Shown: positions 43,820 through 53,002, counted from the stretch's first letter. The stretch is 64,000 nt of DNA from Sphingobacteriaceae bacterium (GCA_016705695.1 JADJLA010000002.1:186001-250000); one strand, 5' to 3'. Notes: generated by a model from the letters alone, not told the origin. Made by a program: numbers and translations.

Positions 43820-43963
43820 CTAACAACACTTATCTTCTTCTTGAATTGGTGGGCATTTAGCTGATCCGTAACTGCAATAAACACAACAATCCCCCTGCTT
43901 TGGTTTTAATTTAGTTTTGCAATTCTCGCATTCATAGAAGAACCGGCATGCTTCTGTTGGCAT
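43820..43963 (-). CDS. GDCCVxC-domain small cysteine protein
   Basis: Too short for most gene callers. The reverse strand reads ITCPNCGHKKEETMPTEACR, then FFYECENCKTKLKPKQ, then GDCCVYCSYGSAKCPP, ending EEDKCC-stop. This is the GDCCVxC small (seleno)protein family, with a zinc-ribbon-like CPNC...CENC half and the GDCC-x2-C-x5-C signature. Here every signature position is Cys, none is UGA. The coordinates use the only ATG (43963, 47 residues), but conserved sequence extends upstream to about 44010. The frame before it is blocked by TGA at 44027-44029, next to an eight-A run; a seven-A run would join it to a GTG start at 44030. Such genes often sit near metal or detoxification loci; function is unknown. 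Confidence 0.7.
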   Translation of the reverse strand: MPTEACRFFYECENCKTKLKPKQGDCCVYCSYGSAKCPPIQEEDKCC

Positions 43964-44091
43964 GGTTTCTTCTTTCTTATGTCCACAATTCGGACAAGTA
44001 ATTGTTGATTGTTGTATTATTTTTTTTCACTGCATTAATTAATTCGTGTTCTTTCTTTATAAAAAACATCATTCTATCTACATATGACAGA

Positions 44092-44727
44092 TCATTTTCC
44101 TACTTTCTTTTTCATATTAAGCAAAGTACTGTATGGGCCATCAACAATAAACATGTTTATTATCGAGCTGGGAATACTTCCTGCCGGATCTCCATAAAAC
44201 TGGTAAATGATTTCTATTTTATTCCCTTGTGGCGTTAATTGCCACATACCTTTCGCGTTTTTAATCCGTAGAAAATCATCGTTGCCTGTAATATAATCGG
44301 GTTTGCTTACAAGGTTGTATCTAACTGTACCATCAACTTCTACGATTTTTCCGGAAAATATTACAATATCCCTGTCGGTCATTGGCCAAGGTAAATCGGT
44401 AGTGTAGTATATGTACTGCTCCGTTTTATTTACCTGTTTTAGAATTTTGGCTGTAGCAATATTTGTTTGCCAATTCGGATAATCACTTACATTTTCAATG
44501 AGACTTTCCAACGACTTCATATTAGCAGTAACGATTGTAACTGCCTTGAACTCTTTTATGCTTGAACCTTCAGACTGACGAGTGTACACTTTAATATCAT
44601 TCCCGGTTTTTTCTAATTTCCATTCTGTTGGGTTGAGTAAATGGCTTTCATTAATGTCAGGTTTGAACGCCATACAAATTATAAAGACATTAATTATGAG
44701 TATAAATGCTAAGTTTTTTTTGATCAT
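44092..44727 (-). CDS. START/SRPBCC lipid-binding domain protein
   Basis: 211 residues with an N-terminal signal or anchor segment (LAFILIINVFIICMAF). A single START-like (Bet v1-like) domain follows: WKLEKTGNDIKVYTRQSEGS, DYPNWQTNIATAKILKQVN, YYTTDLPWPMTDRDIVIFS and the long C-terminal helix near GPYSTLLNMKKK. The fold encloses a hydrophobic ligand, usually a lipid or sterol. It is the last gene after an RND efflux operon on the same strand (29 bases from the TolC-like gene), so it may bind lipidic substrates of that pump or help envelope lipid traffic (inference). Confidence 0.85.
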   Translation of the reverse strand: MIKKNLAFILIINVFIICMAFKPDINESHLLNPTEWKLEKTGNDIKVYTRQSEGSSIKEFKAVTIVTANMKSLESLIENVSDYPNWQTNIATAKILKQVNKTEQYIYYTTDLPWPMTDRDIVIFSGKIVEVDGTVRYNLVSKPDYITGNDDFLRIKNAKGMWQLTPQGNKIEIIYQFYGDPAGSIPSSIINMFIVDGPYSTLLNMKKKVGK

Positions 44728-44756
44728 GTTTTTTAGCTTTAATTTATGATTGGTAA

Positions 44757-46103
44757 TTACCTACCAGTATATTGTAGATACGTTGATATTGAGGTGCGAT
44801 ATTGGGTTTTAGTGTCAATCAGCTTGTCATTGGTTTCGGAAAGTAATGCCTGTGCTTCCAATAGATCGGAAAGCGTTATAACCCCGCTATTATAGCTTGT
44901 TTGCATAACTTTCAGGTTTTCTTCAGCCTGCTTTACAGTTTCTTCTAATAATATAATCTGTTTGTAATTTTCGTTTAAATCCACCCACGCTTTTTCAATT
45001 TGTAGTTTTAATAATCCTTTGGTATCAGTTAGCGTGTTTTCTGCTATTTGCTCTTTTATTTTTTGCTCTTTTATTGCATGCGAACCGCCCCACCAATCAG
45101 TTATAGGTATCGAAACAGTGGCGTAAACTAACCCATTCGTAGTCCCATCTACATCTTTAATTAAATTATTGTTATAGTACCCCATCGCTCCAACTGCTAC
45201 CTGTGGTAAATAATCACCTGTTTTCATTTTAGTTTGTAATTCTTGTGCTTTTACCGATTGCTCTAATAATTGATATTCTGTTCTGTTTTGAAGGGCTGTT
45301 TCATTTTCAATATAATATGATTGAGGTAATTCTATTTTTTGTAAATCCTCTTGCAATACTAATGTTGAATCGTATGGAATACCAATAGTTTGACAAAACT
45401 GCATAATTGCCAATTTTTTTCCGCTGTGTAATTTACTTTTATTTGAATTCAACTCATTTTTTTTGATTTGAACTTTAAGCAAATCATTCTTAATTATAAG
45501 CCCCGATTTGTATGCGTCATTCACTTGTTTATTTATGCCTTCTAAGAAGGCTTCGTATTTTTCAACAGTTTTTTCCTTTTCCTGTAATGATAGTATTTGC
45601 CAATACTGCTGTTCTGTTTTTAACAAAACATCATTTTGAGTTAGTTTTTGCTGTTGTTCTTTCACAGCTATTCCAACCTTGGCTAATTTATTTCCGGTAA
45701 TTATTCGGCCACCCGAAAAAATCGGTTGAGTTACATTAACCAATCCAAGAGCAGTTTTGTCTAACATCTGAATACTTGATCCTGGCAAGTAAGCAAATTG
45801 TGTAGCTATTGGAATATTTGCAGGATTACCATCATAAACAGGCAAGTTCCCGCCTTGCGTATTAAATTTAAGCAAGGGATCTTTAGCTTTCATAGCAAAA
45901 GCCATAACACTTATTTTTGGAAAATAATTAGTAAATGCTCCTTTCTTAACTTGCTTTGAGGCTTCGGTTTCAAGAAGACTGTTTTTAATGCTGATGTTGT
46001 TTTTTATTGCAAGTTCTTTATATTCTTTTAAAGTAAGTACAGTCTGACCGTAAACTATTACTGAACAAGAAACACTTATAATTATTATAATTAATTTTTT
46101 CAT
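44757..46103 (-). CDS. TolC-family outer-membrane efflux protein
   Basis: 448 residues with a signal peptide (MKKLIIIIISVSCSVIVYGQ). Two OEP repeats form the usual helical barrel and beta-barrel: LTLKEYKELAIKNNISIKNSLLE in the first, and IAENTLTDTKGLLKLQIEKAWVDLNENYKQIILLEETV plus YNSGVITLSDLLEAQALLSET in the second. It is the outer channel of the tripartite pump whose permease and adaptor precede it. The gap to the permease is ten bases. Confidence 0.93.
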   Translation of the reverse strand: MKKLIIIIISVSCSVIVYGQTVLTLKEYKELAIKNNISIKNSLLETEASKQVKKGAFTNYFPKISVMAFAMKAKDPLLKFNTQGGNLPVYDGNPANIPIATQFAYLPGSSIQMLDKTALGLVNVTQPIFSGGRIITGNKLAKVGIAVKEQQQKLTQNDVLLKTEQQYWQILSLQEKEKTVEKYEAFLEGINKQVNDAYKSGLIIKNDLLKVQIKKNELNSNKSKLHSGKKLAIMQFCQTIGIPYDSTLVLQEDLQKIELPQSYYIENETALQNRTEYQLLEQSVKAQELQTKMKTGDYLPQVAVGAMGYYNNNLIKDVDGTTNGLVYATVSIPITDWWGGSHAIKEQKIKEQIAENTLTDTKGLLKLQIEKAWVDLNENYKQIILLEETVKQAEENLKVMQTSYNSGVITLSDLLEAQALLSETNDKLIDTKTQYRTSISTYLQYTGR

Positions 46104-46113
46104 TTTCTATTTT

Positions 46114-49100
46114 TTAATTAAGAGATTTATTCTTTTGTCTTGCAGAGAGGTGGTACATTGTAGGTAAAACATATAATGAAAGCAACATAGAAAACAGTAA
46201 TCCAAAAAAGATTACAGTTGCTAAAGGCCCCCACAAAGATGATCCACTCAGCATCATTGGAACTACACCAACTGCTCCGGCAGCAGAAGTAAGGAATATT
46301 GGCCGCATTCTTCTTTTAGCTGAGGCTATTGCAGCCTCCCTCACATTCATTTGGTGAGTTCTACGCAATTCTTCGGCATATTCAATAAGAATAATTCCAT
46401 TACGCACTACTATTCCCATCAAGGTCATAAAACCTAAAAAAACGGTAAGACCAAAAGGATAGCCTGTTATTACCAAACCAATCGCTGCACCGAAAATACT
46501 AAGCGGAATGGTAAGCATGATAAGAAATACCAACCTGAAACTCTTAAATTGAAACAATACAATAAAAAAGATTAACACCAAACTTGTTGCCAATGCTTTT
46601 GACAAGGGAACATAATTCTCATATTCATTTTCCAATTCCCCTCCGTAGGAAATGTTAATTTCAGGGCTATTTGTAAGACCTTCGATTTTTGGTCTTATAT
46701 CATCCAACACCTTATACGCTAAAGCATTTCTATTTATGTCAGCTTTTATTGTAATGGTTCTTTTTCCATTTCTTCTGATGATCTGTCCCTCGCTCCAATC
46801 GTTAGTAAGTGTAGCTATTTGTCTTAAAGGAACAGTGGTTCCTAGTAGAGGAGAAGTAATGGTTTGGTTCTCTATATCATCAAAAGAATTACGTCTTTCT
46901 TTTTCGTTTATCAGCTTAACACTTACCGGATAATCACCTTCCCAAACTGTGCCTATTGGCAATCCTGCGAACCCTGTTGCTAAGGATGAAGCTACCATTC
47001 CTTTGGTAAAACCAAGACGATTTGCTACTTCATCGTTCACTGTTACTTTCACTCCTTGACGAGGCGTTAAATAATCTGATCTTGCCCAAATCACATCTTT
47101 CTTTTCTTTCATTATTGCTTTTACTTTTTCAGCAATAATTTTTAATGAGTCCATATTGTTTCCTGAAACCCTTACCTCTATTGGAGCAGCAGTAGGCATC
47201 ATATCTAACTGCTTAATTCGAACATAGGCATTCGGAAAATAATCACGTTTCTCATTTTCATACTCCTCCATCAACTTTACAGCACTTTCTTCAGTGGTAG
47301 TGTTTACAACTAGTTGAGCGTAATTTTTTGACGGGAAATTTGGAGCATAAGTGGTATGGAAACGAGGAGAGCTTGTTCCTATGAATGATGTTACATTCAT
47401 AACGCGTTTGTCTTTCAACAACATATTTGTAAGGCTATCTGTTATTATAGATGTTTGCTCCAGTGCAACACCTTCGGGTAAATAAATTTCTACCGCAAAC
47501 TGATTTCTTTCTACTTTCGGGAATAACTGGCGTGGCATCAATGCTATAAGCAATATCCCAATAAAAAAAGACGCAAAACCAATAGTGACTGTAATTTTGG
47601 GGATACGAAAGGCACTCTCAAGTGTGTTGTCAAAAGCCTTTTGCAATACATTAAAAATTGAATTATTTTTTTTCTTTACTTCATCATCCCTTTTTATTCC
47701 TTTTTTAATGAACTTGAAACTAATAAATGGAACTACAAAATAAGCTACCGCTAAGGAAATTGTAAGTGCCACACCAATGGTTATGGGCAAAGAGTAAACA
47801 AAATCTCCTATCATTCCTGAAAGAAAAAACAATGTAGGAACGAATGTAACAATGATGGCTAATGTTGCCGTTAAAACAGGGACAAACAATTCTGTTGCAC
47901 TTTTCCAAGCAGCATTCCAAGGAGTTTCTCCTTGATCCAATTTTTCAAGATGGTTATCAATTACAACTATCGCATCATCCACTACCATACCCAAAACAAC
48001 GACAAGTCCTGCAAGAGAAACAGTATTCAAATCAACCCCTAATACGTATAAAATACCAACAGATATAAAGACAATTATAGGAATAGTAGCGCCTGCAACA
48101 CTGGCAACTCTAAATGGCAGCATTAGCATAACAACAAGAATTACTCCGCCAATGGCAATCAAAAATTCTTTAAGAAAATGTTGTATCGCACTATCTACAA
48201 CAGCGGCCATGTCAGCTGTTTTAGCCACAATAACATCTTCCGGTAGTTTATTGTTTATTTGAAGTAATAATTCATCTATTTCTTTTCCAAACTGAACAAT
48301 ATTTGTTCCCGGTTGCATTTCTAACGAAATTAAAAGACTGTTTTTGCCATTGTTTTTGATATAAGATTCAGGGGAAACAAATTCTCGCTTTATTGTTGCA
48401 ACATCTTTCAGTCTAATTATATTACCTAATGGATTAGTATATATTATTTGTTGAGAAATTTCCTTTTCAGAACGATAATTAGTTGGAACATGTATAGGCA
48501 TAATTAATTGAGCATTATCTACATCACCTCCATAATTAACTGTTCCTTCCATTTGAAGTGCTGCCAATATAGTTGCCGGACGTACACCGTATGTGGCGAG
48601 TTTATCCGGATTCATGTAAATACTTATTTGTTCCTGCTGTAAACCGTAATGTTTTATTTTTGAAACACTTTTAATTTTTCTAAGTTCCTTTTCTATTGTG
48701 GTAACATAATGCTCTAACTCTCTCAAGCTTCTTTGTTCTGATTGAACATTAAGCAAGATAGCCGAAGTATTACCAAAATTATTATCTGCATCTAATACAA
48801 GTACCTGCGGTGGTAATTGCTTTTTTAAATTAGCCAGCCCAAATTTCAGCTTATCCCAAAAAGCATCAGGGTCTTTTACGTTTGTATTAACCTCTACCAT
48901 TATTACCATCAAGCCTTCTTTGGAAATGGAATATGTTTTATCACGATTCACCTCTTGAAAGCCAAAAAGATAATTTTCAACTTTTTCTGTTAACTGATCT
49001 TCTATTTGATTAGAGGTTGCTCCGGGATAAACACCAATAATTAATCCCTGCCTAATGACAAACTCAGGAAACTCATTGCGGGGCATTACCCATAAAGCAA

Positions 49101-49200
49101 AAACACCAAATAGAGCTGTTATAATCACAAGTAATAACACAATTTGTTTGTGCTTCATTACCTTTTCAATAATATTTAAATTCCTTTTTTCCATTTTCAA
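46114..49200 (-). CDS. RND efflux permease, HAE type
   Basis: 1028 residues. The two-fold RND layout is clear: TM1, porter loop, TM2-6, TM7, porter loop, TM8-12. The proton-relay Asp pair is in VVVLGMVVDDAIVVIDNH (TM4), which assigns it to the hydrophobe/amphiphile or drug (HAE) branch and not to metal pumps. MEKRNLNIIEKVMKHKQIV at the start is typical of a Bacteroidota subgroup. It works with the adaptor (49207-50241) and TolC-like channel (44757-46103) as one operon. The operon is likely controlled by the TetR gene upstream, see the operator at 50258-50284. Confidence 0.93.
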   Translation of the reverse strand: MKMEKRNLNIIEKVMKHKQIVLLLVIITALFGVFALWVMPRNEFPEFVIRQGLIIGVYPGATSNQIEDQLTEKVENYLFGFQEVNRDKTYSISKEGLMVIMVEVNTNVKDPDAFWDKLKFGLANLKKQLPPQVLVLDADNNFGNTSAILLNVQSEQRSLRELEHYVTTIEKELRKIKSVSKIKHYGLQQEQISIYMNPDKLATYGVRPATILAALQMEGTVNYGGDVDNAQLIMPIHVPTNYRSEKEISQQIIYTNPLGNIIRLKDVATIKREFVSPESYIKNNGKNSLLISLEMQPGTNIVQFGKEIDELLLQINNKLPEDVIVAKTADMAAVVDSAIQHFLKEFLIAIGGVILVVMLMLPFRVASVAGATIPIIVFISVGILYVLGVDLNTVSLAGLVVVLGMVVDDAIVVIDNHLEKLDQGETPWNAAWKSATELFVPVLTATLAIIVTFVPTLFFLSGMIGDFVYSLPITIGVALTISLAVAYFVVPFISFKFIKKGIKRDDEVKKKNNSIFNVLQKAFDNTLESAFRIPKITVTIGFASFFIGILLIALMPRQLFPKVERNQFAVEIYLPEGVALEQTSIITDSLTNMLLKDKRVMNVTSFIGTSSPRFHTTYAPNFPSKNYAQLVVNTTTEESAVKLMEEYENEKRDYFPNAYVRIKQLDMMPTAAPIEVRVSGNNMDSLKIIAEKVKAIMKEKKDVIWARSDYLTPRQGVKVTVNDEVANRLGFTKGMVASSLATGFAGLPIGTVWEGDYPVSVKLINEKERRNSFDDIENQTITSPLLGTTVPLRQIATLTNDWSEGQIIRRNGKRTITIKADINRNALAYKVLDDIRPKIEGLTNSPEINISYGGELENEYENYVPLSKALATSLVLIFFIVLFQFKSFRLVFLIMLTIPLSIFGAAIGLVITGYPFGLTVFLGFMTLMGIVVRNGIILIEYAEELRRTHQMNVREAAIASAKRRMRPIFLTSAAGAVGVVPMMLSGSSLWGPLATVIFFGLLFSMLLSLYVLPTMYHLSARQKNKSLN

Positions 49201-49206
49201 TTTTGA

Positions 49207-50241
49207 TTATTGGATGATGTTTACCGACACTTGTGGTTTTAGTTTCTCTTGTCCGGAAACAATAATCAAATCACCTTCCTTAATTTCGCCTTCCACAAGT
49301 ACTTTATTTTCCATTAGCGAAATTGTTTTCACTAATTTTTTATTTGCTTTATTTTTATCATCAACTACATATACAAACTGATTTCCGTTTATGTCCTTTT
49401 GCAAGGCTTTGCCCGAAATCAAGAAACCTGTTTTATTGGATTCCGAATCAATGGTTACAGAACAAACCATTCCCGGCTTGATCAATAGATCTATATTATT
49501 TATTTCAATTTTTACAGGATAAGAATGGGAAAGCAAATCTGCTGTTACACTAATTTCTTTAACCTCTCCAATAATTTTTTTTGATATTGCAGGAATGGTA
49601 ACTGAAGCTTTTGTGTTTTGTTTAAGACTACTGATTTCATCTTCGGGCACAGGTATTTTAACATACACGGTGTTGATCTCCAATAAATCTAATACTGTTA
49701 TTCCCGGCCCGGTATTCATACCCTGTGTGAAATATATTTTGCCAATCGTTCCATTTGATGTAGCATAAAGATTATTTTCTTCTACATTTTTTTTTGCAAT
49801 TTCCGTATTCGCTTTTGCCTGATTTAATCCTGTTTCTGCTTCTACCATTTTAATTGGTGGTAAGGAGCCGTTTTCATTCATAGGTTTTAATCTATTATAA
49901 GCATCCTGAGCTTTTTGTTCATGCAATAAAGCTATTTTGTAAGCATTACTCGTACTGACTGCATCTAAACGTGCAATTAAGTCGCCCTTCCTGACTTGCT
50001 GACCTTCTTTTATAAGTATTTCAGTTATAGTTCCGGCAGAGAAAAAACTGAGATGCGTATTGTTTTTTTCTTCGACAACCCCGGAATAAGAAGTTGTTAT
50101 TAACCCATTATAAGCTGTAACAATTTCTGTTGTTACTTTAATGGCCGTTTCTGCTTGAACTGACTCTTTGTGTTCTCCGCATCCTGCAGTTAATAATAGG
50201 AAAGGGATAAAATAACTGATTGTTGTAGTTTTGAGTTTCAT
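49207..50241 (-). CDS. RND periplasmic adaptor, lipoprotein
   Basis: 344 residues. Lipobox LTAGC near residue 20 anchors it to the inner membrane. It has a first barrel part (NTHLSFFSAGTITEILIKEGQQVRKGDLIARLD), a short helical hairpin, a second part (NNLYATSNGTIGKIYFTQGMNTGPG), and a barrel and membrane-proximal domain ending in VEGEIKEGDLIIVSGQEKL. It is the membrane-fusion partner of the 1028-residue permease six bases downstream. It is the first gene of the operon and starts just after the 50258-50284 operator-like repeat. Confidence 0.92.
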   Translation of the reverse strand: MKLKTTTISYFIPFLLLTAGCGEHKESVQAETAIKVTTEIVTAYNGLITTSYSGVVEEKNNTHLSFFSAGTITEILIKEGQQVRKGDLIARLDAVSTSNAYKIALLHEQKAQDAYNRLKPMNENGSLPPIKMVEAETGLNQAKANTEIAKKNVEENNLYATSNGTIGKIYFTQGMNTGPGITVLDLLEINTVYVKIPVPEDEISSLKQNTKASVTIPAISKKIIGEVKEISVTADLLSHSYPVKIEINNIDLLIKPGMVCSVTIDSESNKTGFLISGKALQKDINGNQFVYVVDDKNKANKKLVKTISLMENKVLVEGEIKEGDLIIVSGQEKLKPQVSVNIIQ

Positions 50242-50257
50242 ATTGTTTTATATTCTA

Positions 50258-50284
50258 TTGGACTATATTCGTATTGTAGTCTAA
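50258..50284. promoter_or_regulatory. Operator-like inverted repeat, copy 1 (RND operon)
   Basis: TTGGACTA, 11 bases containing CGTATT, then TAGTCTAA, 17 bases before the adaptor ATG. The same 27-base pattern occurs twice at 53003-53029 and 53068-53094 before the coiled-coil protein gene. The neighbouring TetR regulator is the obvious binder. Confidence 0.65.
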
Positions 50285-50338
50285 ATTTACTTTAAAAAAA
50301 ATGATTATTTCTAATCATTTCGTTACTGCGTTAAAATC

Positions 50339-50944
50339 TTAATTCAATCCTTTTGTAATTATATTTGCCAATAAATCGGCTTGGTTAGCTAAGGAACTAT
50401 ATTTATTTTTTGTTATAACCTCCATTTCAATACCTCTTATGCAAGTAACCATAAGCTCTGAAAGGACTTTAATGGAGTTATTATCCGGTATTTTAAATAA
50501 TTTATCTTTAACTCCTAATTTTAAAATTGATGAAATTAATTCGATTTCGGCATTATCATATCGGTCTCTAAGTTTTGAAAATTGCTCATTAATGTTTACT
50601 ATATGAGGATCGTGTTCAATCGAAAAACGGTAAAGACTGATTTTATTTTTTAATGTTTTAATCTTGACAACTATGTATGTTTTTAATTTATCATGAGCAT
50701 CTATTTCTTTATCGACAGCTTTTTTAACTTGCCCAAAAAAATCATCCATTTCTTGTTTAATTACTTCATCAAAAATCTCTTCTTTGCTTTTGAAATAGTA
50801 ATAAAGCGTACTTTTGCCTTTGCCTGCGCCCTTTGCAACATCTTCCATCGTAGTTTTATTCAAACCGTATTGTTGAATGAGCTTTTTGGCGGCATCTACT
50901 ATGGCTTGTATTATAATTTCGTCCTTAGTCATTTTTTTTTCCAC
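50339..50944 (-). CDS. TetR/AcrR-family transcriptional regulator
   Basis: 201 residues. The N-terminal helix-turn-helix reads LIQQYGLNKTTMEDVAKGAGKGKSTLYYYFKSKEEIFDEVI, a textbook TetR DNA-binding domain. The C-terminal ligand domain is all helical. It likely represses the RND operon 98 bases downstream until a substrate binds. Its start (MEKKMTKDE) overlaps the end of the preceding membrane-protein gene by 20 bases, so it is translated as the last gene of the 52134-50339 operon. Confidence 0.94.
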   Translation of the reverse strand: MEKKMTKDEIIIQAIVDAAKKLIQQYGLNKTTMEDVAKGAGKGKSTLYYYFKSKEEIFDEVIKQEMDDFFGQVKKAVDKEIDAHDKLKTYIVVKIKTLKNKISLYRFSIEHDPHIVNINEQFSKLRDRYDNAEIELISSILKLGVKDKLFKIPDNNSIKVLSELMVTCIRGIEMEVITKNKYSSLANQADLLANIITKGLN

Positions 50945-51629
50945 TTATTACATTTTGGTTCAAAAGAACAAATTTAGCATTTACTTCGTATTTGCCTTTA
51001 ATTTCTAATGTAATTAAATAAACAGAAACACTAAGAATTGCAGAGAAAAAGCACCAAACGGAAAGGATGTAATGCTCATAAAAAATAGCTGTAATTATAT
51101 AGGAAATTAAAATGGCCGCACCCAACATCCACATCCGTCTTATATGCGAAAAGAATGGTGGAGCAATCGTTGCTAAGGCATATAATACGATGCCATAATT
51201 TCTAAAAGCAGCGGGATAATCTTGGCTGTATTTAATATGATGTTCAATTATTTTTGCTTCAACATTAAACGAAGGTAAACAATAACCAAGATAAACTCCC
51301 ACAATTAAACCTGCGCCTGTTAATGCCTTTTGTGTTATTCTTATTGCGTTTCTTTTTTCGAGTAGCAAAATTGAAATGGGAACCAATATTGGCCAAACAA
51401 TTTGAGCAAAGAATAAGAAGAAATAAGTTGCAACCTTTTGAGTAGTTATATATTCAGCATTCGGAAGTGTTAGCCATAAAACTCCCTCTGACAATTGCTG
51501 CACGGCAAAAACTAAGGGAATACTTGCAAAGGGAATTTGTGCCCGATGCTGTGTGTTTTTTATTGTGGCAACTCCTATTACTGAAAGGACAAGGCTTGCT
51601 CCAAAACTTGCACTGGCTGAAAAACACAT
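50925..51629 (-). CDS. DUF6629-like integral membrane protein
   Basis: 234 residues with seven or so hydrophobic helices. The opening MCFSASASFGASLVLSVIGVATI and VFAVQQLSEGVLWLTLPN are the marks of a family known as DUF6629, of unknown function. It lies four bases after the coiled-coil lipoprotein and overlaps the TetR gene, so it belongs to the same operon and may respond to the same stress. Confidence 0.8.
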   Translation of the reverse strand: MCFSASASFGASLVLSVIGVATIKNTQHRAQIPFASIPLVFAVQQLSEGVLWLTLPNAEYITTQKVATYFFLFFAQIVWPILVPISILLLEKRNAIRITQKALTGAGLIVGVYLGYCLPSFNVEAKIIEHHIKYSQDYPAAFRNYGIVLYALATIAPPFFSHIRRMWMLGAAILISYIITAIFYEHYILSVWCFFSAILSVSVYLITLEIKGKYEVNAKFVLLNQNVISGKKND

Positions 51630-51633
51630 AAAT

Positions 51634-52134
51634 TTACTTTACGTTGTCTTTAAACATACCTTTTAATGCCGTGCCAAGCTCATCCATATCGTGTTTAAAT
51701 TCCCTTTTGAATGATTCATTCTTAGCCTCTACTGCATTGTCAACCTTTTTTAAATTAGCTTCAAATTCAGCATTTTTCTGCTTTAACTTTTCTTTTTGCT
51801 CGTTTAGCTTTTGTTCTATTTTGCCCAAATCGGTATTTAATTTTTCTCTTTCTTTTTTATTTGCTTTAGCAATTTTTTCTTTTAACTCAATTATCTGTTT
51901 TTCTACACCTGCAATTGCACTGTCAGATTCATTTTTAAAGTTTTGCCAATCTGAAATTACTTTTGTTTTAGCTTCTTCTCCGGCAGCTTTTGTAGCCTCT
52001 TGCAGATCTTTATTAGCCTCTTTTATGTTTCCCTTTGCATCTTCAGTATGCTTTTTCGAGTTTTCACCGCAACCACTTATTAGCAATGCCGTTAAACCAA
52101 CCGCTATTACTGTAAATCCTATTGTTTTTTTCAT
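51634..52134 (-). CDS. Lipoprotein with long coiled coil
   Basis: 166 residues. Lipobox LISGC (Cys22) is followed almost entirely by Lys/Glu/Ala-rich helix with heptad pattern (NIKEANKDLQEATKAAGEEA, then EKQIIELKEKIAKANKKE, then KIEQKLNEQKEKLKQKNAEF). The C-terminus FKHDMDELGTALKGMF resembles the C-terminus of the cytoplasmic coiled-coil protein at 52337-52960, so the two may share ancestry. Function is unknown; a periplasmic spacer or envelope-stress role is possible. It is the first gene of the operon ending in TetR. Confidence 0.65.
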   Translation of the reverse strand: MKKTIGFTVIAVGLTALLISGCGENSKKHTEDAKGNIKEANKDLQEATKAAGEEAKTKVISDWQNFKNESDSAIAGVEKQIIELKEKIAKANKKEREKLNTDLGKIEQKLNEQKEKLKQKNAEFEANLKKVDNAVEAKNESFKREFKHDMDELGTALKGMFKDNVK

Positions 52135-52336
52135 TTTCTTAAATATTAATTATTTGTTTATAATGAGAGTTGTTCTGAAATAATAATTACTAATTTTATG
52201 TAGTTTTAACCACATGAATTTTCTTCATAAATTTTTTAATTTCATTTCTCAGAACAACTCCAACCACTAGTTTCAAGAGGTATTCAGCCAATTTACTTAT
52301 GCCAGTCTTTTTAAACATTTTTGTATTTGAATGACA
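52135..52336. other. Intergenic region with a 94-base inverted-repeat element
   Basis: GAGTTGTTCTGA (52167-52178) and TCAGAACAACTC (52249-52260) are perfect 12-base complements 70 bases apart. The inside is AT-rich and non-coding. The layout suits a miniature inverted-repeat element or a structured transcript. No target duplication was obvious. Confidence 0.45.
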
Positions 52337-52960
52337 CTATAAAGATTTAAAAGCTTTTTTTAAATGACCGTAAGACTCCTGCATTTCATCTTTAAAATGA
52401 TCCAATTTTAAATCAACTTCATCCTTTTTTTCGTTAATTTTTGTCTTGAACTCATTTAGTTTTGTTTTTGCATTTTTCATTTCATCATGAAATTCGTTTG
52501 TAAGTTCTAATTTCTTTTGATTCCATGTTTTTCCAACTAAGTCAAGTTGTAATTGAAACTTATCGGACGCAAGATTATAATAATGCGCGATTCTTTTTAC
52601 CTCCGGGTTTTTTTCGATTTCGTCTGTTATTTCAACTAACCCTTTGAGAATATTTTTCTTCTTTTCCTCAAAAATCAAATTTGTCTCAGTTTCCCCCTCT
52701 GCTAATTGCCCTTCTAGGTAGTTTAACTTTGGTTTCATAGCATTCGCCCATTCTTTATTTCTCGAGTACTCCGCCTCCAAGGAAGCTTTAAATTCTTGGA
52801 CACTGCTTCTCATGTCTTTTTTTATCTCTTCAAATTTATCTTTAGCTTCTGCTTTACCTAAAGATAATTGCACAGCTAAAGCATCCAAGTCTTGTTGGTT
52901 TTTTACTAATTGATCAGCCATCTTTACTAAGATCGGCTTTTGGCTTGATGTTGTTTCCAT
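52337..52960 (-). CDS. Coiled-coil protein resembling the sll1863 stress family
   Basis: 207 residues from ATG 52960 (METTSSQKPILVKMADQL). An upstream ATG at 53050 would put the two operator-like repeats partly inside the gene and adds a low-complexity stretch, so it is rejected. The protein is almost wholly helical and charged (LDALAVQLSLGKAEAKDKFEEIKKDM, KTKINEKKDEVDLKLDHFKDEMQ). It has no signal peptide, so it is cytoplasmic. The pattern resembles the sll1863-type stress-response proteins. Two operator-like repeats lie upstream, linking it to the RND/TetR regulon. Confidence 0.65.
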   Translation of the reverse strand: METTSSQKPILVKMADQLVKNQQDLDALAVQLSLGKAEAKDKFEEIKKDMRSSVQEFKASLEAEYSRNKEWANAMKPKLNYLEGQLAEGETETNLIFEEKKKNILKGLVEITDEIEKNPEVKRIAHYYNLASDKFQLQLDLVGKTWNQKKLELTNEFHDEMKNAKTKLNEFKTKINEKKDEVDLKLDHFKDEMQESYGHLKKAFKSL

Positions 52961-53002
52961 TTTTTTGTTTTTAGTTAATAAATATTTTAGACTATTAGAC
53001 GA

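Noticed and set aside
43820..44029. Selenocysteine reading of TGA at 44027-44029 in the GDCCVxC gene
   Set aside because: The family's Sec occurs in the GDCC-x-C signature, which here is all Cys, and no SECIS-like stem was noticed after the TGA.
50258..50284. Promoter -33/-7 pair in place of operator
   Set aside because: No TAnnTTTG lies at the right distance inside the repeat, and the dyad symmetry with two further copies favours a binding site.
51644..52183. Long plus-strand frame opposite the coiled-coil lipoprotein
   Set aside because: It is the complement of Lys/Glu-rich codons, giving a Ser/Phe-rich artefact.
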